Shown: positions 53,980-63,620 of the stretch, in pieces | How the letters are laid out: every line of letters begins with the position of its first letter | How positions within the stretch are numbered: the first letter of the stretch is position 1 | From: Paraburkholderia kirstenboschensis | GTDB taxonomy: Bacteria; Pseudomonadota; Gammaproteobacteria; Burkholderiales; Burkholderiaceae | Reading direction: 5' to 3' | NCBI RefSeq assembly: GCF_904848585.1 | Contig: NZ_CAJHCR010000011.1 | Location: 62,001 to 126,000 of the forward strand | DNA: 64,000 nucleotides | Notes under the pieces: generated by a model | The model's input: the letters and a program-made list of their open reading frames with translations, nothing else | Database searches by the model: none | Told to the model about the DNA's origin: nothing | Translations under genes and position numbers: made by a program

Positions 53980-56667
53980 TTATGCGACGGCGTATTCGAA
54001 CTCGCCGGCCTCGCTCGCGCGCACAGAAATACGTTGGATCGCCACGCCGTTGGCTATGCGCTCCAACACATGCTGCGCGACTTCGGGCAACAGCGTGCCG
54101 TTCAGAATATGGTCCACGTTGCGCGCGCCGGAATCCACTTCGGTGCAGCGTGCGAGGACCGCATCGACGAGAGACTCGTCCCACTCGAACACCGCCTTGT
54201 GATTCGATTCTATGCGGCGGCGAATCCGCTCCAGCTTCAACGCGATGATCTCGGCAAGCACGTCGTCGGAAATCGGATAGTACGGCACTACCTTCATGCG
54301 CCCGAGAAAGGCCGGCTTGAATGCTTTATACAGTTGCGGACGCAAGGTCTCCGCGAGTGCATCGGTGTCAGGCAATTCTTCGGCGCATTTGTTCAGGCAA
54401 GCCTGCATGACCGCTTGGGAACCGACATTCGACGTGAGAATGATCAGCGTATTGCGGAAGTCTATTTCGCGGCCTTCTGCGTCGTCCATCGTGCCTTTAT
54501 CGAACACCTGGAAGAACATTTCGAGCACATCGGGATGAGCCTTTTCCACTTCATCGAGCAACACGACCGAATACGGGTTGCGGCGCACCGCTTCTGTCAA
54601 CACACCGCCCTCACCATAGCCGACATAGCCCGGCGGCGAGCCTTTGAGGCCAGACACGCTATGCGCTTCCTGGTACTCGCTCATGTTGATCGTGACCATC
54701 TTGCGCTCGCCGCCGTATAGCACATCGGCGAGTGCGAGTGCCGTCTCGGTCTTGCCGACACCCGAAGGCCCGACGAACATGAACACACCACGCGGCTTGT
54801 TCGGATCTTCGAGATTCGCGCTTGCCGTGCGCACTCGTTGCGCGATGGCTTCCAGTGCATGATCCTGTCCTATCACCCGCGCGGCAAGCAGCGGCTGCAG
54901 GTTGAGCACAGTCTGGATTTCGTCCTTGACCATGCGGCCGAGCGGAATGCCTGTCCACGAAGCGACGATTTCCGCGACGACGTGCGCGTCTACCTGCAAC
55001 GGCACCATCGGCTGACCGCCCTGCAATGCATGCAGTTCGGCGACGCGAACCGCGAGCGTTTCGCGCGCCTGTTGTGCCTTCGCCGCTTGCTCCGCGTCCG
55101 TGCTGCTCACTCGCGCGGCGTCGATCTCCGCCCGCAAGCCGACGATCTCGCTTACCAAAGCGCGCTCCTTGTCGTAGCGCGCTTCGTCTTCGGCGAGCTG
55201 CTTCACGTCTTCTTCGCGCAGTTCGCGCAACTGCGCGAGCCGTTCGTCGTGAAGCGCACCGCTCGCCACTTCGCGTTCGAGCGCCGCAATTTCCGCATCG
55301 ATACGTTCAAGGCGTTTCTTCGTGTCGTCGATTGCGGCCGGTGTGGAACTATGCGCGAGTGCGACTTTCGCGCAAGCGGTGTCAAGCACGCTGATCGCCT
55401 TATCCGGCAGTTGCCGGCCGCTAATGTAGCGATGCGAGAGGCGCACTGCTTCGGTGATCGCGTCGTCTAGCACCCGCACGTTGAAGTGCTTTTCCATCAA
55501 CGACGCCATGCCGCGCAACATCGCCGCCGCAAGCGTCTCGCTCGGCTCTTCGATCTTCACGACCTGGAAACGGCGTGCGAGTGCGGCGTCTTTCTCGAAG
55601 TACTTCTTGTACTCGCTCCAGGTGGTTGCCGCGATCGTGCGTAATTCGCCGCGCGCCAATGCCGGTTTCAGCAGATTCGCCGCATCGTTCTGTCCGGCCT
55701 GCCCGCCCGCGCCGATGATCGTATGCGCCTCGTCGATGAAAAGAATGATCGGGTGCGGGCTCTTCTTGACCTCGTCGATCACATTCTTCAGGCGGTTCTC
55801 GAATTCGCCTTTCACGCTCGCACCCGCTTGCAGGAGCCCCATGTCGAGTACATGCAGCGCCACGCCTTTGAGCGGCGCGGGCACGTCGTCTGCCGCAATG
55901 CGTAGCGCGAGCCCTTCGACCACAGCGGTTTTACCGACACCCGCCTCACCTGTCATGATCGGATTGTTCTGCCGGCGCCGCATTAGTATGTCGATGGTCT
56001 GGCGAATCTCGGCTTCGCGGCCAATCACCGGGTCGATCTTTCCTTCACGCGCTCGCTGCGTGAGGTTGCTGGTGTAGGTATCGAGTGCCGGCGTTTTCGA
56101 GGGTGCGCCCGCAGCCGCATTCTCATTCGCTGCATCACTCGCTGCATTGCTCGCGCTTTCTTCGAGGCCATGCGCCGCATTGCTGCGCTCCACTTCGCGA
56201 GAGCCTGCCGTCAACTCGTCGAACTTATGCTTCAGATCCGTCACTCGCACATCGTGCAACAACGGCGACATCCGCTCGGCGAACTGTGCGAGATCGGGTG
56301 CGCTCAGCAACGCGAGCAGCAAATGCCCGGAACGGATGCGCCCAATCTGCGAATCGAGCGACGCAATCAGCCATGCCTGTTCGAGCAGATCGATCAGCTG
56401 CTTTGAGAACACTGGCGTACGCGTATTGCCGGTTTTCAGACGCTGCAACTCGCGCTCGATATCCGCGCGCAACGCATGTGGATCGATCCTGCTTGCGCGC
56501 AGCACGAGCGCAACATCGCTTGCTGGTTCATCGAGCAGCGCAAGCAGCAGATGCTCGAGGTCCACCTCGTAATGACCGCGTGCAAGACAGTTGTTCGCCG
56601 CCAGCAATGCTGCTTGCCGGCAAGTCGGATTCAGTTTCGCGATCAGGGTATTGAGGGACGTGCTCAT
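53980..56667 (-). CDS. tssH: T6SS sheath-disassembly ATPase TssH (ClpV)
   Basis: An 895-residue AAA+ unfoldase that recycles contracted TssBC sheaths. N-domain about 1-160. First ATPase domain has Walker A GEAGVGKT (240-247) and Walker B ILFIDEAH (about 308-315). The middle coiled coil is about 445-540. The second ATPase domain has Walker A GPSGVGKT (633-640). The N-terminus (LNTLIAKLNPTCRQAALLAAN) and the lack of a ClpP-binding loop context fit ClpV rather than ClpB. It lies between tssG and tssA, as in other Burkholderia T6SS loci. Confidence 0.95.
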   Translation of the reverse strand: MSTSLNTLIAKLNPTCRQAALLAANNCLARGHYEVDLEHLLLALLDEPASDVALVLRASRIDPHALRADIERELQRLKTGNTRTPVFSKQLIDLLEQAWLIASLDSQIGRIRSGHLLLALLSAPDLAQFAERMSPLLHDVRVTDLKHKFDELTAGSREVERSNAAHGLEESASNAASDAANENAAAGAPSKTPALDTYTSNLTQRAREGKIDPVIGREAEIRQTIDILMRRRQNNPIMTGEAGVGKTAVVEGLALRIAADDVPAPLKGVALHVLDMGLLQAGASVKGEFENRLKNVIDEVKKSPHPIILFIDEAHTIIGAGGQAGQNDAANLLKPALARGELRTIAATTWSEYKKYFEKDAALARRFQVVKIEEPSETLAAAMLRGMASLMEKHFNVRVLDDAITEAVRLSHRYISGRQLPDKAISVLDTACAKVALAHSSTPAAIDDTKKRLERIDAEIAALEREVASGALHDERLAQLRELREEDVKQLAEDEARYDKERALVSEIVGLRAEIDAARVSSTDAEQAAKAQQARETLAVRVAELHALQGGQPMVPLQVDAHVVAEIVASWTGIPLGRMVKDEIQTVLNLQPLLAARVIGQDHALEAIAQRVRTASANLEDPNKPRGVFMFVGPSGVGKTETALALADVLYGGERKMVTINMSEYQEAHSVSGLKGSPPGYVGYGEGGVLTEAVRRNPYSVVLLDEVEKAHPDVLEMFFQVFDKGTMDDAEGREIDFRNTLIILTSNVGSQAVMQACLNKCAEELPDTDALAETLRPQLYKAFKPAFLGRMKVVPYYPISDDVLAEIIALKLERIRRRIESNHKAVFEWDESLVDAVLARCTEVDSGARNVDHILNGTLLPEVAQHVLERIANGVAIQRISVRASEAGEFEYAVA

Positions 56668-56700
56668 GTCGTGCGATCCGGTCAGGTTCTATCGTTATGG

Positions 56701-57795
56701 TCAGTGAATCACGTGCAGTTCGTAACGCGCATCCATGCGGTCGCGCTCGGCATCGCGTGTACAGAGAAACGCGTCCCAGCCGAGGCGCGCGCCGTTACTC
56801 AGAAGCGCCGGGCCCACGGCCTCGCGGCGCAGCACCAGCGCCACTTCGTATTCGAGCGTGATGCCCGCTAGCAGCGTAAGCATGCGTTCCAGCGCAACGG
56901 CGCGGTCCGCACCAGGCAGAAAAGCCTCATAGTCAGCTTTGCCGAGCGGTCCGATCACGAGCCGCGCGCGCATGTCGCGCTGCCAGACCCGCTCGCCCGC
57001 GAGCGCCGTGGCGCCAAGTGTCGCGTTGACGCTGCCGAGTACGGTCAATTGATCGCGCGGCACGTCATACCATTTTCCGACGAACTGCTCGACGCGCACG
57101 GGCACCTTGAAGTAGTCCGACAACGCGCGTTGCAAATAGGCTGCCGACACTGGCCTGTGTCGCGCGGGCAGCGCATAGCCGGCAATCGCTTCGTCGAATA
57201 GCGCGCCCTCGCCAGTTTGCAGACTGGTGCGGGTGTCGTTGTCCGCAACGCCCGCAAGCGCAAGCAGCAACGGCAAGTAGCGTTCGTCGCGATCCAGTTC
57301 GTAGTGAAACGGCAAGCGGTACTTCTTCCACGCCGCGTAGAAAAGCGCGGTCGCGCGATTCGAAAACACATCGAAGAATTCGCGCGCGGCGCGGTCCCGC
57401 TTGATCTGCTCACGGGCGACGATCTGCTCGGTGTAATGCAGCGGCAACGCCCCCTGCCCGCCGAGCAAACCGAAAAACGCCGGCGTGATATCCACTTTTT
57501 CGAGCGAACCGTCTTCGAGCGCTGCCGTGCGCTGTGTTTTTTCCTTCAGCGCAGTGCCTTCGTCGTCGTACGATTGCGCGCCGTGGATTTCGCTCGGCGG
57601 AAACGACATCGACAGAGAATTGCGAAAGGCGATGCGCTGCGCGACGATATCGCCGGAACGCCTGGCCTCAGACGGCGATTGCTGTGCGAACCACTTTTCG
57701 AGCAGCCGCACCGCCTGAAAGAATTCAAAGCGGTGCGGTTCGTCGAGAAGCTGCTCGACTACGCCAGGATCGATTCGCCGCTGCGCGGTTTGCAT
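56701..57795 (-). CDS. tssG: T6SS baseplate protein TssG
   Basis: A 364-residue TssG, part of the TssKFGE baseplate wedge. Family landmarks: the N-terminal helix LLDEPHRFEFFQAVRLLEKWF, ITPAFFGLLGGQGALPLHYTE, and the central RATALFYAAWKKYRLPFHYE. ATG 57795 follows GAGGAGAT and lies inside the end of tssF, an overlap of 37 bases, so the longer frame upstream is rejected. Confidence 0.94.
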   Translation of the reverse strand: MQTAQRRIDPGVVEQLLDEPHRFEFFQAVRLLEKWFAQQSPSEARRSGDIVAQRIAFRNSLSMSFPPSEIHGAQSYDDEGTALKEKTQRTAALEDGSLEKVDITPAFFGLLGGQGALPLHYTEQIVAREQIKRDRAAREFFDVFSNRATALFYAAWKKYRLPFHYELDRDERYLPLLLALAGVADNDTRTSLQTGEGALFDEAIAGYALPARHRPVSAAYLQRALSDYFKVPVRVEQFVGKWYDVPRDQLTVLGSVNATLGATALAGERVWQRDMRARLVIGPLGKADYEAFLPGADRAVALERMLTLLAGITLEYEVALVLRREAVGPALLSNGARLGWDAFLCTRDAERDRMDARYELHVIH

Positions 57796-59597
57796 CGCAA
57801 GATCTCCTCGCCAGTGCGCTTCGACACGACGACCAGTTGTACAAAGCTGTTCAGATGTACGTACAGCCCAAAGAATGTGTCTATCACGCGCACGAAAGAC
57901 GCGAGACTCGTGCCGACAAAATGTTCTTCGTCGATGGTCAAGCGAATCTCGATGCCGCGCACGAATGTGGCGAACGGTTTGCCGGGCAGCCATTGCACGG
58001 CCGCGCGCTGCTCGATTCCGACAAGACCGTCGATATGCCGCGCCGACACCGCCGTGCGACGCAAATCGTAGAGCACCAGCATTTCCTTCAGCGCGGAAAG
58101 TCCGCTATTCGCGAGCGACACATGGTTCAGCGCCAGATGCGAAATGAGCCGCCAATGCGAGGCCCGCCCGCGTTCGAAACGCACAGTCGGCGTGGGCCGG
58201 CGCAACATCGTAATGCTGCCGGTCAGCGACCCGCCTTCGAGAAAAAGATCGCCGCCTTCAAGACCTACGGCGAGTCCCGCAGGCAAGTCGCGATTCGTAC
58301 AGGTCAAATCGAGACTCAGCGTGTCGGTTTGCGGCGCCGCCGGTTCAAAGTCGATATCGACAATCGAGATCTCAGTCTCGTAGCCGGGGCTTTTTTGCGC
58401 GACCCAGTCGTTGCGGCGCGCGAACCAGTAGTGTCCGGCGCGTGCCGCTTCGCCGTGATGCAGCGAATAGAACGGCCTGAATTCGGTGACCGATTCCTGA
58501 TGCGCCTGTTGCCGCACGAGCTTTACCGAATCGATCGAATAAACCTCATACGCAAATGCGCGGCGCGCTTCAGCGATCACGGGGTACGAGACCGCCTGAT
58601 GGGTCACGCGAATCGGTTCGCCGTGCTGTTCGAAGAGATTCACCACCGGTGTACAGAAGAGACGGAAATGATGCGCCGACAAAGCATCGAGAAGCCGGGC
58701 CACATGCGAATCGCTGCGCACTTCTTTCAGCACGACGTGCAGTGTCAGGCGCTGGCAGCGTCCTGTCGCGCGCGTCATTGCGGTCAGATCGAAGTCGGCG
58801 AAATTGAATTTTTCCGGGAATGCAAAGTATTCGGTGAGGAGCCGATAAGCCGGATGCGACTTGGCGGGATAGTCGATGAGCGCGTCGTTTTCGTCGAAGC
58901 CTGCTTGTGCGAGCGGCGATGTGCGCAATTGCGTCCACACGCCGCGACGGTCAGCTTCGACATATGTGGCCATTGCATTGACGAACAGGCAGTCGGCGAG
59001 CGCCGCAATGAACGACTGCTCGCCGTGCAGATGCGCGCGCAATGTACCGACTTTCAACGCGGACAGATCGAGTTGCGCGGCGGTTGATTCGAACGTGATC
59101 GACACGATTGCGGTCGCATTGCCAGGCAACACGGTCGCGCTGGGCGCCATTGCAACTGACGTGTACTTCGCCTCGGAGATACGGACCGGTGCGAGCGTGA
59201 CGTCGTACGCGGTGCGGAAACGGCATTGCACGCCGCGAATGGGCCGCGACTTCAGTTCAGTACCGCGTTCGATCGTGACCGGTTCCGTCAGATGACTCAA
59301 CGCGGCGGAGTTGCCCAATTGAGCAATCGAACATGATGGAAATGGCCGCAGATAATGCGGATACAGCACTTCCAGCAGCGCTTCGGTGAATTCGGGGTAA
59401 TCGTCGTCGAGCTTCTTGTTGATGCGTGCGCCGAGCAGCGCGAACGACTCGATCATACGCTCGACATGCGGGTCCTCGCAGTGCTCGCCCGACATGGCAA
59501 GACGGGCGGCGATCTTCGGGTAGCGCTCCGCGAAATCGCGCGAATAGCGTCGCAAAAATGATAATTCGCGCTCGTAATACGGCAGCAATTCTTCCAT
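57759..59597 (-). CDS. tssF: T6SS baseplate protein TssF
   Basis: A 612-residue TssF beginning with the highly conserved MEELLPYYERELSFLRRYSRDFAERYPKIAARL, which fixes the start at 59597 despite an open frame to 59642. Later family segments are DPHVERMIESFALLGARINKKLDDDYPEFTEALL and YPHYLRPFPSCSI. With TssG it forms the baseplate wedge around the inner tube. Confidence 0.95.
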   Translation of the reverse strand: MEELLPYYERELSFLRRYSRDFAERYPKIAARLAMSGEHCEDPHVERMIESFALLGARINKKLDDDYPEFTEALLEVLYPHYLRPFPSCSIAQLGNSAALSHLTEPVTIERGTELKSRPIRGVQCRFRTAYDVTLAPVRISEAKYTSVAMAPSATVLPGNATAIVSITFESTAAQLDLSALKVGTLRAHLHGEQSFIAALADCLFVNAMATYVEADRRGVWTQLRTSPLAQAGFDENDALIDYPAKSHPAYRLLTEYFAFPEKFNFADFDLTAMTRATGRCQRLTLHVVLKEVRSDSHVARLLDALSAHHFRLFCTPVVNLFEQHGEPIRVTHQAVSYPVIAEARRAFAYEVYSIDSVKLVRQQAHQESVTEFRPFYSLHHGEAARAGHYWFARRNDWVAQKSPGYETEISIVDIDFEPAAPQTDTLSLDLTCTNRDLPAGLAVGLEGGDLFLEGGSLTGSITMLRRPTPTVRFERGRASHWRLISHLALNHVSLANSGLSALKEMLVLYDLRRTAVSARHIDGLVGIEQRAAVQWLPGKPFATFVRGIEIRLTIDEEHFVGTSLASFVRVIDTFFGLYVHLNSFVQLVVVSKRTGEEILRCKPRSGESILA

Positions 59598-59704
59598 CGA
59601 TCTATCCCCGGACCCGAACATTCTCCGCTTCACTACTGCCACCGGTGCACGTGGCGGCGGAAAAGCGGTATTGAAGCCAAGCGGTATTAAGCAACAAACA
59701 GCGT
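59598..59704. other. tssF-tssE spacer with direct repeat
   Basis: 107-bp gap within the operon; AAGCGGTATT occurs twice (59663-59672 and 59679-59688). No gene. Confidence 0.5.
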
Positions 59705-60184
59705 CTACAATTTTGCGCGTGCGCGCGTCACCGAGTATTGCAATGTGGACGGCTGCAACATCGCATCGAAACTCACCGGTTCTTCTGCCGGATGAACGAC
59801 CAGGAGCGCCTGAATCGCAAAATTCAGCGCGTTGGTCGATTGTTCGTTCAGTTCGAGCGTGACCGATACCTGCTGCAAGCGCGGCTCATGCCGCGCAATT
59901 GCCTGTTGAATCGATTTGCAAATGAACGTGCGGTCATAGTGGCTCGCGAGACTCAATCCTGCGAAGTCGTTCAGGCCATACGTGAGCACCGAGCGCTGAC
60001 ATTCGGGCAAAGCCGCGAGCTCGTGCTCGGTCAGCGCGATACGCGTGTTGAGTATCGCTTCGACGTCGCGCGCGACCGTGCCCTTCAATTCCTCCAACGA
60101 CAATTGCCGCATCGCCGGTGAAGCCGGCAGATGCGGTTCGTCGTCGAACAGCTTGTCGAGAAAGCTGGGTTCGAAGCGTTTCAT
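59705..60184 (-). CDS. tssE: T6SS baseplate protein TssE (gp25-like)
   Basis: A 159-residue gp25/lysozyme-like wedge protein. It starts with the conserved SFLDKLFDDEP and carries the gp25 core (VARDVEAILNTRIALTEHELAALPECQRSVLTYGLNDFAGLS). TssE triggers sheath polymerisation on the baseplate. It is in the operon between hcp and tssF, 83 bp after hcp. Confidence 0.95.
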   Translation of the reverse strand: MKRFEPSFLDKLFDDEPHLPASPAMRQLSLEELKGTVARDVEAILNTRIALTEHELAALPECQRSVLTYGLNDFAGLSLASHYDRTFICKSIQQAIARHEPRLQQVSVTLELNEQSTNALNFAIQALLVVHPAEEPVSFDAMLQPSTLQYSVTRARAKL

Positions 60185-60267
60185 CGGCGTCCGAAGAAGC
60201 GGTTAGATGCAACGCGCACGCCATGCGCTGCCGCCCTTGCGGACCGCGCGCCGCGTGCGCCGATGCA

Positions 60268-60771
60268 TCAGACTGCGTACGTCTTGTCGTTCTTCGTCAG
60301 GCTCCACGCGCCTTGCGCATTGCCGCCCTGGTTGCCGCCAATCTTTTGCTGCGTGTACTTCCACTGCACGGCAGCGTACTTCAGCGAGAACTGCTCGGTC
60401 GGCAGACCTTCGCCGACGACGCTCGGCGTCACGCTCGAAATGATCACGTACTTCAGCTTCACTTCGAGGTACTTGATGCGATTGCCTTCCCCGTCCGAAC
60501 GCATGAAGTCGATCGTGACTTCGTCGAACGTCGTGCCGCCCGATGCGTGCTGATAGATCAGCGGGCTGACTACGTCGATGTCTTTCGTGAACTGCATGTC
60601 CGCGTGTTCGCAACGCTCGGACGTGTGGCCGCCCGCGGTCGAAGCCGTGGCCGAGCGCGGTTGCGTGATCGAGTGGCTCCACGAATCGATTTCGATCCAG
60701 CCAGCGTGATCTTTATCGGCGGACTCGCCTTTGATCGCCGGATTGCCGAATTTTAAATAGATGTCCTTCAT
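60268..60771 (-). CDS. tssD: T6SS inner-tube protein Hcp (TssD)
   Basis: A 167-residue Hcp, which stacks as hexameric rings inside the sheath and is expelled with each firing. The family start is MKDIYLKFGNPAIKGES followed by GWIEIDSWSHSITQPRSATAS. The later HADMQFTKDIDVVSPLIYQHAS and the C-terminal WSLTKN are typical. No C-terminal effector extension. It is preceded by a GC-rich hairpin in the tssC-hcp gap, which may raise its expression relative to neighbours. Confidence 0.96.
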   Translation of the reverse strand: MKDIYLKFGNPAIKGESADKDHAGWIEIDSWSHSITQPRSATASTAGGHTSERCEHADMQFTKDIDVVSPLIYQHASGGTTFDEVTIDFMRSDGEGNRIKYLEVKLKYVIISSVTPSVVGEGLPTEQFSLKYAAVQWKYTQQKIGGNQGGNAQGAWSLTKNDKTYAV

Positions 60772-60808
60772 AACTCATCGACTCCCCAAAGAGGTGGTTT
60801 TAACAGCT

Positions 60809-60831
60809 AACCCGGGCGGCCGGCCCGGGTT
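60809..60831 (-). promoter_or_regulatory. Intercistronic GC-rich stem-loop upstream of hcp
   Basis: AACCCGGGC (60809-60817) and GCCCGGGTT (60823-60831) form a perfect 9-bp stem with loop GGCCG, in the 72-bp gap between tssC and hcp. In the direction of the operon no U run follows. It is therefore more likely an mRNA-stabilising or processing element for the downstream hcp message than a full terminator. Confidence 0.6.
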
Positions 60832-60843
60832 TTCTGACTTCGT

Positions 60844-62334
60844 TTATGAATTGGCCGGTTTCGGCAGGTCGGCGACGAGCCGCAAGGAGATCGACAGTTC
60901 GTCGAGCTGGAAATGCGGGCGCAGGAAAGCAACCGAGCGATATGCGCCGGGCTTGCCCGGAATTTCCGAGACCTGAATAGATGCTTCACGCAGCGGGAAT
61001 TGCGCTTTCTGTTCCTGAGTTGCGTTGTCATCCAGCAGCACGTACTGCGAGATCCAGCGATTCAGGAAGACCTCGACGTTCTGCGCCGATGCAAAGCTGC
61101 CGATCTTGTCGCGCATCATTGCCTTCAGGTAGTGCGCGACGCGCGATACCGAGAAGATGTACTGCAATTGCGCGGACAGAACGGCATTCGCATTTGCGCT
61201 GTCGGTACTGTACTTCTTGGGCTTTTGCACCGATTGCGCGGCGAAGAACGCGGCGTAGTCGGAGTTCTTGCAATGCACGAGCGGAATGAAACCCAGGTCG
61301 CTCAGCTCTTTTTCGCGGCGATCCGTAATGGCGATTTCGGTCGGGCATTTGAGCGCGACTTCACCGTCGTCGGTCTTGAAGGTGTGGGTCGGCAGATCCT
61401 CCACCAGACCGCCGCCTTCCACGCCGCGAATAGCGGCACACCAGCCGAAATCGTCGAATGCAGCCGTGAGGCGCGCAGCGAATGCCCACGCCGCGTTGCA
61501 CCACAAGTACTTGCTGTGATCGGTGCCGTCAACGTCTTCGACGAAGTTAAAGCCCTCTGCCGTCGCGCCGTCTTTCGGATTGAACGGCAAGCGGCCGAGA
61601 AAGCGCGGCAGCGTGAGCCCCACATAGCGCGAATCTTCGGAGTCGCGGAACGACTTCCACTTCGCGTATTCGACGGTATCGAAGACCTTGCCGAGGTCGC
61701 GCGGTTTGCCGAGATCGGCAAACGTTTCGAGGCCCAGCAATTCGGGCGACGCCGAAGCGATAAACGGCGCGTGCGCAGCCGCCGCGACATGCGACATCTG
61801 CTCGATGAAATACACGTCTTCGGGCTGACGCGTGACCTCGAAGTCGCCAATGATCGCGCCGAAGGGGGAGCCGCCGAATGTGCCGAACTCTTCTTCGTAG
61901 ATCTTCTTGAAGAGCGCGCTTTGATCGAATTCGATCGCGGTCTTGAAGTCACGCACGAGATCGCGCTTAGGCGCATGCAGCGCCTTGATCTTGACCGTCG
62001 CGCCGGTGTTGCTCTCCTTGCACAGATAGTCCAGACCGCGCCAGGTGCTTTCCATGCGCTGGAATTCGGGTGCGTGCATCACCGCGCTCAACTGCGCGGA
62101 AATGAGGCGGTCGAGTTCCGCAACGCGTGCGTCGATCGTTGCCGACAGGTTGTCGGAGACCACGACCGTGCCGTCGAGCACCTGGTGCACGAGTTCGCCG
62201 ATCAGGTCTTTCGCACGCGCATGTTCGGAATCGGATTTCGCCACGCGGCTTTTCTCGACGATCTCGTCGAGCAGCGTGGATTCCGTACCGCTTTGCGCAG
62301 TGGCGAGTTGGGCTGCTGCCGTTTGCTGGTTCAT
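60844..62334 (-). CDS. tssC: T6SS sheath large subunit TssC (VipB)
   Basis: A 496-residue contractile-sheath subunit. Recognisable parts: LSAQLSAVMHAPEFQRMESTWRGLDYLC near residues 75-105, FGGSPFGAIIGDFEV, the conserved LPRFLGRLPFNPK, FVEDVDGTDHSKYLWCNAAWAFA and C-terminal HYLKAMMRDKIGSFAS. It starts 14 bp after the tssB stop, the usual tssBC pairing. Confidence 0.96.
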   Translation of the reverse strand: MNQQTAAAQLATAQSGTESTLLDEIVEKSRVAKSDSEHARAKDLIGELVHQVLDGTVVVSDNLSATIDARVAELDRLISAQLSAVMHAPEFQRMESTWRGLDYLCKESNTGATVKIKALHAPKRDLVRDFKTAIEFDQSALFKKIYEEEFGTFGGSPFGAIIGDFEVTRQPEDVYFIEQMSHVAAAAHAPFIASASPELLGLETFADLGKPRDLGKVFDTVEYAKWKSFRDSEDSRYVGLTLPRFLGRLPFNPKDGATAEGFNFVEDVDGTDHSKYLWCNAAWAFAARLTAAFDDFGWCAAIRGVEGGGLVEDLPTHTFKTDDGEVALKCPTEIAITDRREKELSDLGFIPLVHCKNSDYAAFFAAQSVQKPKKYSTDSANANAVLSAQLQYIFSVSRVAHYLKAMMRDKIGSFASAQNVEVFLNRWISQYVLLDDNATQEQKAQFPLREASIQVSEIPGKPGAYRSVAFLRPHFQLDELSISLRLVADLPKPANS

Positions 62335-62348
62335 CTCACACCCCGTAC

Positions 62349-62897
62349 TTATTCGCCTTGCTTGTCGTGATCCGGCGCGCCGCCGTTCTGGTCCGCCGCA
62401 TTGCCCTGGTCTTTCGCCAGGGTCTGCAACTGCTGCGTGTTGTTGAGCACTTCGGACAGCAGATCTTCGAGCTTGTCGTTGCCGGCGAGCTTGTTGCGCA
62501 GATCGGCGAGCTTCGAACGTGCTTCGAGCAGACGCCGCAGCGGCTCGATTTGCGCGACTACTTCGTCCGGATTGAAATCGGCCATCGACTTGAAACGCAG
62601 GTCCACAGCAAATTTGCCGCCGGCTTCGCTCAGGCGGTTCTCGACCTGGAACGCCGCGCGCGGCTCGATCGCCTTCATCACGTCGTCGAAATTGTCGCGG
62701 TCGATGTTGACGAACTTGCGATCGCGCAGCTTCGGCTGATCGACTTCGGACTGCCCCGCCAGATCGGCCACCACGCCGACGACGAACGGCAGCTCTTTCA
62801 CCTCGATCGCATCGCCTCGCTCGACCTCATAGGTGAGCTGCACGCGGGGCGGCCGCACTTTTTGCAAGCGTTTTTGTATGCTTTCTTTCTTCGCCAT
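62349..62897 (-). CDS. tssB: T6SS sheath small subunit TssB (VipA)
   Basis: A 182-residue subunit that co-assembles with TssC into the contractile sheath. It has the family opening (KESIQKRLQKVRPPRVQLTYEVE), ELPFVVGVVADLAG, KFVNIDRDNFDDVMKAI and LRFKSMADFNPDEVV. It is the first core gene after the TPR lipoprotein. Confidence 0.96.
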   Translation of the reverse strand: MAKKESIQKRLQKVRPPRVQLTYEVERGDAIEVKELPFVVGVVADLAGQSEVDQPKLRDRKFVNIDRDNFDDVMKAIEPRAAFQVENRLSEAGGKFAVDLRFKSMADFNPDEVVAQIEPLRRLLEARSKLADLRNKLAGNDKLEDLLSEVLNNTQQLQTLAKDQGNAADQNGGAPDHDKQGE

Positions 62898-62933
62898 CGT
62901 CGGCTCCCGAATGCTGATGATGAGACGTGGAGA

Positions 62934-63620
62934 TCAGCGCAGCGCGCTGAACGGATCTGACGCGCCGCCGCTTTGCGCGGCCTTGGCGGGCGCTGCGGGT
63001 GCCGCAGGGGCAGGAGCCGCCGGAGCTGCCGGGGTGGCGGCCGGAGCCGCGGCGGTGGTGCTCGCTTCCGGCGCCTCCACTGTCTTGCTCTTCGCGACGC
63101 GGCGAATCACACGCTTTTTCTTTGGTGCCGACTTGTCGCTCGGGTCGGGCGGGAACAGCGTGGCTTCGCCGAGCGTGTCGCGCAACTGCTTGGCGAGCGC
63201 TTGCGCGTCCGACTTGGCGTCGCCCGCGAGCGACGCGTCCTGACGCAATTCGCCGAGCGATTGCGTGGCGACGCGCAGGCCGGCCACGGCCAGTACGCTC
63301 TTTGCCTGACGGTCGGTCTGGTCACGCTGCAGCGCCTCTTGCGCGGCGACGATAGCCTGGCCGTAATGACCTTGCGTGAACTGGATTTGCGCAATGCGCG
63401 ACCACGGTTCTTCGCGCGTCGGATCTGATTTTGAAAGCTGCTGATAAAGCGCGATAGCACGATCCTGATCGCCGCCTTTCGCTACAGTATCCGCGTCCGC
63501 GAGTTGCTTATTAAAAGCCTCCGGTGTGGTCGCCGTGTTGTTGCCTTGTGTCGCGCAACCGGCCATCACGCCGCATGCCAACACTACCCCAGATAGTTTT
63601 ACTAACAGACGGTCATTCAT
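62934..63620 (-). CDS. TPR lipoprotein at head of T6SS operon
   Basis: A 228-residue lipoprotein with lipobox GVMAGC (Cys22). It has two to three TPR-like helices (about 40-125; GGDQDRAIALYQQLSKSDPTREEPW, GHYGQAIVAAQEALQRD), a basic stretch KKKRVIRRVAKSK and an Ala/Pro-rich tail. A protein of this kind heads the T6SS-1 operon in Burkholderia (tagM position as I recall). It is a likely outer-membrane-anchored accessory factor; the molecular role is not established. Confidence 0.85.
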   Translation of the reverse strand: MNDRLLVKLSGVVLACGVMAGCATQGNNTATTPEAFNKQLADADTVAKGGDQDRAIALYQQLSKSDPTREEPWSRIAQIQFTQGHYGQAIVAAQEALQRDQTDRQAKSVLAVAGLRVATQSLGELRQDASLAGDAKSDAQALAKQLRDTLGEATLFPPDPSDKSAPKKKRVIRRVAKSKTVEAPEASTTAAAPAATPAAPAAPAPAAPAAPAKAAQSGGASDPFSALR

